Of a stretch of DNA of 6,646 nt, positions 5,565 to 6,646 are shown piece by piece. Position numbers and translations under genes: made by a program. The DNA comes from Opitutia bacterium. Lineage in GTDB: Bacteria; Verrucomicrobiota; Verrucomicrobiia; Opitutales; Coraliomargaritaceae. A model generated the notes under the pieces. That model saw only the letters and a program-made list of their open reading frames with translations. It had not been told where the DNA came from and searched no databases. The stretch covers positions 1 to 6,646 of the forward strand of contig DOCS01000046.1 of assembly GCA_003503355.1 (NCBI GenBank). Direction: 5' to 3'. Position 1 is the stretch's first letter. The number at the start of each line of letters is the position of its first letter.

Positions 5565-6404
5565 TTACGATTCAGCAGCGGTGATGCGCTCGATGGTCGT
5601 GCCGTCTTGGGTTTCGATAAAAAGCGCGCGCTGTGGATCAGGCAGGTGCTGCAGTTCGTCGGGGGTCATTAACATCGCCGCGGTCGACCAGGCATCGGCC
5701 AGCGCGGCCGTTGGCTCCTGCAACCAAATGCGAGGGTAGGTGTAGTGCGGTGAGCGGCCGTCGTCGGGGGACACGATATGGCTGCCCTGGATGCCGATGC
5801 CGGAGGCGCTCAGCGCTTGGTTGTGGAGTGAGAGGGTGCGCGTGGCATGATCACCGCGCAACTGAATGTCCCAACGCTGCGGGCCGAAGGCCAGTTGGGT
5901 GCTGGCGCCGGCGGCGAAGAGTCCGGATTGAATGCCCCAGTCTTGCGCCAGGGCTTGCATGCGATCGAGGGCAAAGCCTTTGCCGATGCCTCCGAGGTCA
6001 ATTTCGCGGCCAGCTTCGATGCAATGAATCGCGGGTCGGTCGGGGTCGACCATTAATTGGCCACACAGCTGCGGCGCAGGGCCCGCGGTGTGGTTCTTGC
6101 GGTGCTCGATTTGACGGCCAAGCGTGATGTCGAAGCGTCCGCCGGTCTGCACATGCGCGTCGAGTGCGATGCGTAAGCAGGCGTAGCAGTCTTCACTGAG
6201 GAAGCGTGTTTCGCCGGTCTGCATATGGTTGATTTGCCACACGTCGCTACCGCATACATAGCGGCTGAGCTTGGCTTCGATTTCGTCAATCAGTGCGATG
6301 CAGGCATGCGCCACCTGTCGAGCGAGTTGTGGGTCGTCATTTCGCAGGTGCAGCGTGAAGGTGGTCTTCATCGCTTCGTGGGTATAGCTGTCGTGTGTGC
6401 TCAT
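5565..6404 (-). CDS. apbE: ApbE-family FAD:protein FMN transferase
   Basis: ApbE uses FAD to attach FMN covalently to a Thr or Ser of target flavoproteins such as Nqr/Rnf subunits and FMN-binding-domain proteins, in a Mg-dependent reaction. The 279-residue protein shows the family blocks in order: AMKTTF (11-16, where most members have Met-Gly-Thr), TGGRFDITLG (87-96), the signature EIDLGGIGKGFALDRM (134-149), the AAGAST turn (164-169), SHIVSPDDG (208-216) and ADAWSTA (236-242) with Asp237 and Thr241 as likely metal ligands. No signal peptide or lipobox is visible, so it is probably cytoplasmic, unlike the exported lipoprotein forms. ATG 6404 is preferred over ATG 6425 because it overlaps the stop of the upstream gene by ATGA. 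No flavinylation target is in the window. It converges on the UppS-like gene with 76 bases between them and no clear terminator. Confidence 0.93.
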   Translation of the reverse strand: MSTHDSYTHEAMKTTFTLHLRNDDPQLARQVAHACIALIDEIEAKLSRYVCGSDVWQINHMQTGETRFLSEDCYACLRIALDAHVQTGGRFDITLGRQIEHRKNHTAGPAPQLCGQLMVDPDRPAIHCIEAGREIDLGGIGKGFALDRMQALAQDWGIQSGLFAAGASTQLAFGPQRWDIQLRGDHATRTLSLHNQALSASGIGIQGSHIVSPDDGRSPHYTYPRIWLQEPTAALADAWSTAAMLMTPDELQHLPDPQRALFIETQDGTTIERITAAES

Positions 6405-6646
6405 TCTTGGTTGGGATGGATCCACCGTTGCCAGAGATCGCGGCGTACATACATCATTAGTTGCACGTTGGCGCGCAGTCCGCGAGGCAGTGGCACATGT
6501 GAGGCGCTGAGTAAGGCATCGCAGTCCGCGGCGGTGTCCTGCATCGCAAACACAATGGGACAGTCGCGCAACGTATCAATTGGCTCGATCCAGTAGCCGA
6601 TGGTTTCGAATTGCCGCAGGTACCACGGCAGCGGCCAGTATGCCTG
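6401..6646 (-). CDS. C-terminal end of an Agl23-like membrane protein (partial, cut by window edge)
   Basis: An open frame enters from the right edge and runs for 81 codons to a TGA at 6403-6401. It contains YWPLPWYLRQFETIGYW (3-19), then an alternating soluble segment, and ends with VQLMMYVRRDLWQRW (61-75). The 'PLPWYLR....GYW' and 'vYvRrdlW.rw' segments are ones I associate with the C-terminus of the TIGR03663 family (flippase activity-associated protein Agl23). These are polytopic, glycosyltransferase-like membrane proteins; the archaeal namesake works with a flippase for lipid-linked sugar. The membrane part would lie beyond the window. A related ArnT/PMT-type membrane glycosyltransferase is the alternative. 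Its stop overlaps the apbE start by four bases, so the two are almost certainly cotranscribed. Confidence 0.62.
   Translation of the reverse strand, partial: QAYWPLPWYLRQFETIGYWIEPIDTLRDCPIVFAMQDTAADCDALLSASHVPLPRGLRANVQLMMYVRRDLWQRWIHPNQE

Noticed and set aside
5633..6127. 164-codon frame on the + strand opposite apbE
   Set aside because: It is an Arg/Gly/Cys-rich translation typical of the antisense of a GC-rich gene; the - strand encodes clear ApbE motifs.
1..6646. CRISPR arrays, tRNA or rRNA genes, insertion sequences
   Set aside because: No regularly spaced repeats, cloverleaf pattern, rRNA-like stretch or transposase motif was seen on reading both strands.

Overview
The window reads like a chromosomal segment of a free-living, probably marine or polysaccharide-degrading bacterium of moderate GC content. 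An exported formylglycine sulfatase with a long C-terminal extension, a class III cyclase remnant, an Agl23-like membrane protein tail and weak Shine-Dalgarno signals together suggest the Verrucomicrobiota/Planctomycetota group, perhaps a Coraliomargarita-like member. This placement is inference from gene content only; no rRNA or marker gene is present.

Layout. Positions 1-1298 look like a decayed or rearranged accessory stretch. It holds about 440 bases with no recognisable gene, then the C-terminal half of a class III adenylate/guanylate cyclase domain without its metal-binding half (446-940). A small ORF follows (992-1201) that weakly resembles the N-terminal arm of a tyrosine recombinase, and then an 18-bp inverted repeat. 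Positions 1299-3539 encode a secreted family S1 sulfatase, apparently monocistronic and closed by a strong intrinsic terminator (3573-3627). A second hairpin that would compete with the terminator stem lies just before it. The roughly 350 bases after it contain no convincing gene but do contain an AT-rich promoter candidate.

Positions 3978-5488 hold two + strand genes joined by a 4-base ATGA overlap: a GT8-like glycosyltransferase and a short, diverged cis-prenyltransferase (UppS-like) protein. The second keeps the fold's signature positions but has lost several residues used for catalysis and diphosphate binding in E. coli UppS. Converging on this pair from the right are two - strand genes that also overlap by ATGA: the C-terminal end of an Agl23-like membrane protein (6401-6646, cut by the window edge) and an ApbE-type FAD:protein FMN transferase (5565-6404).

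How the genes may work together. The sulfatase stands alone as an exported catabolic enzyme. The glycosyltransferase, the UppS-like protein and, on the other strand, the Agl23-like protein share a theme of polyprenyl-linked sugar chemistry. The GT/UppS-like pair, with its altered active site, is the most interesting element here. The link to lipid-linked glycans is a hypothesis.
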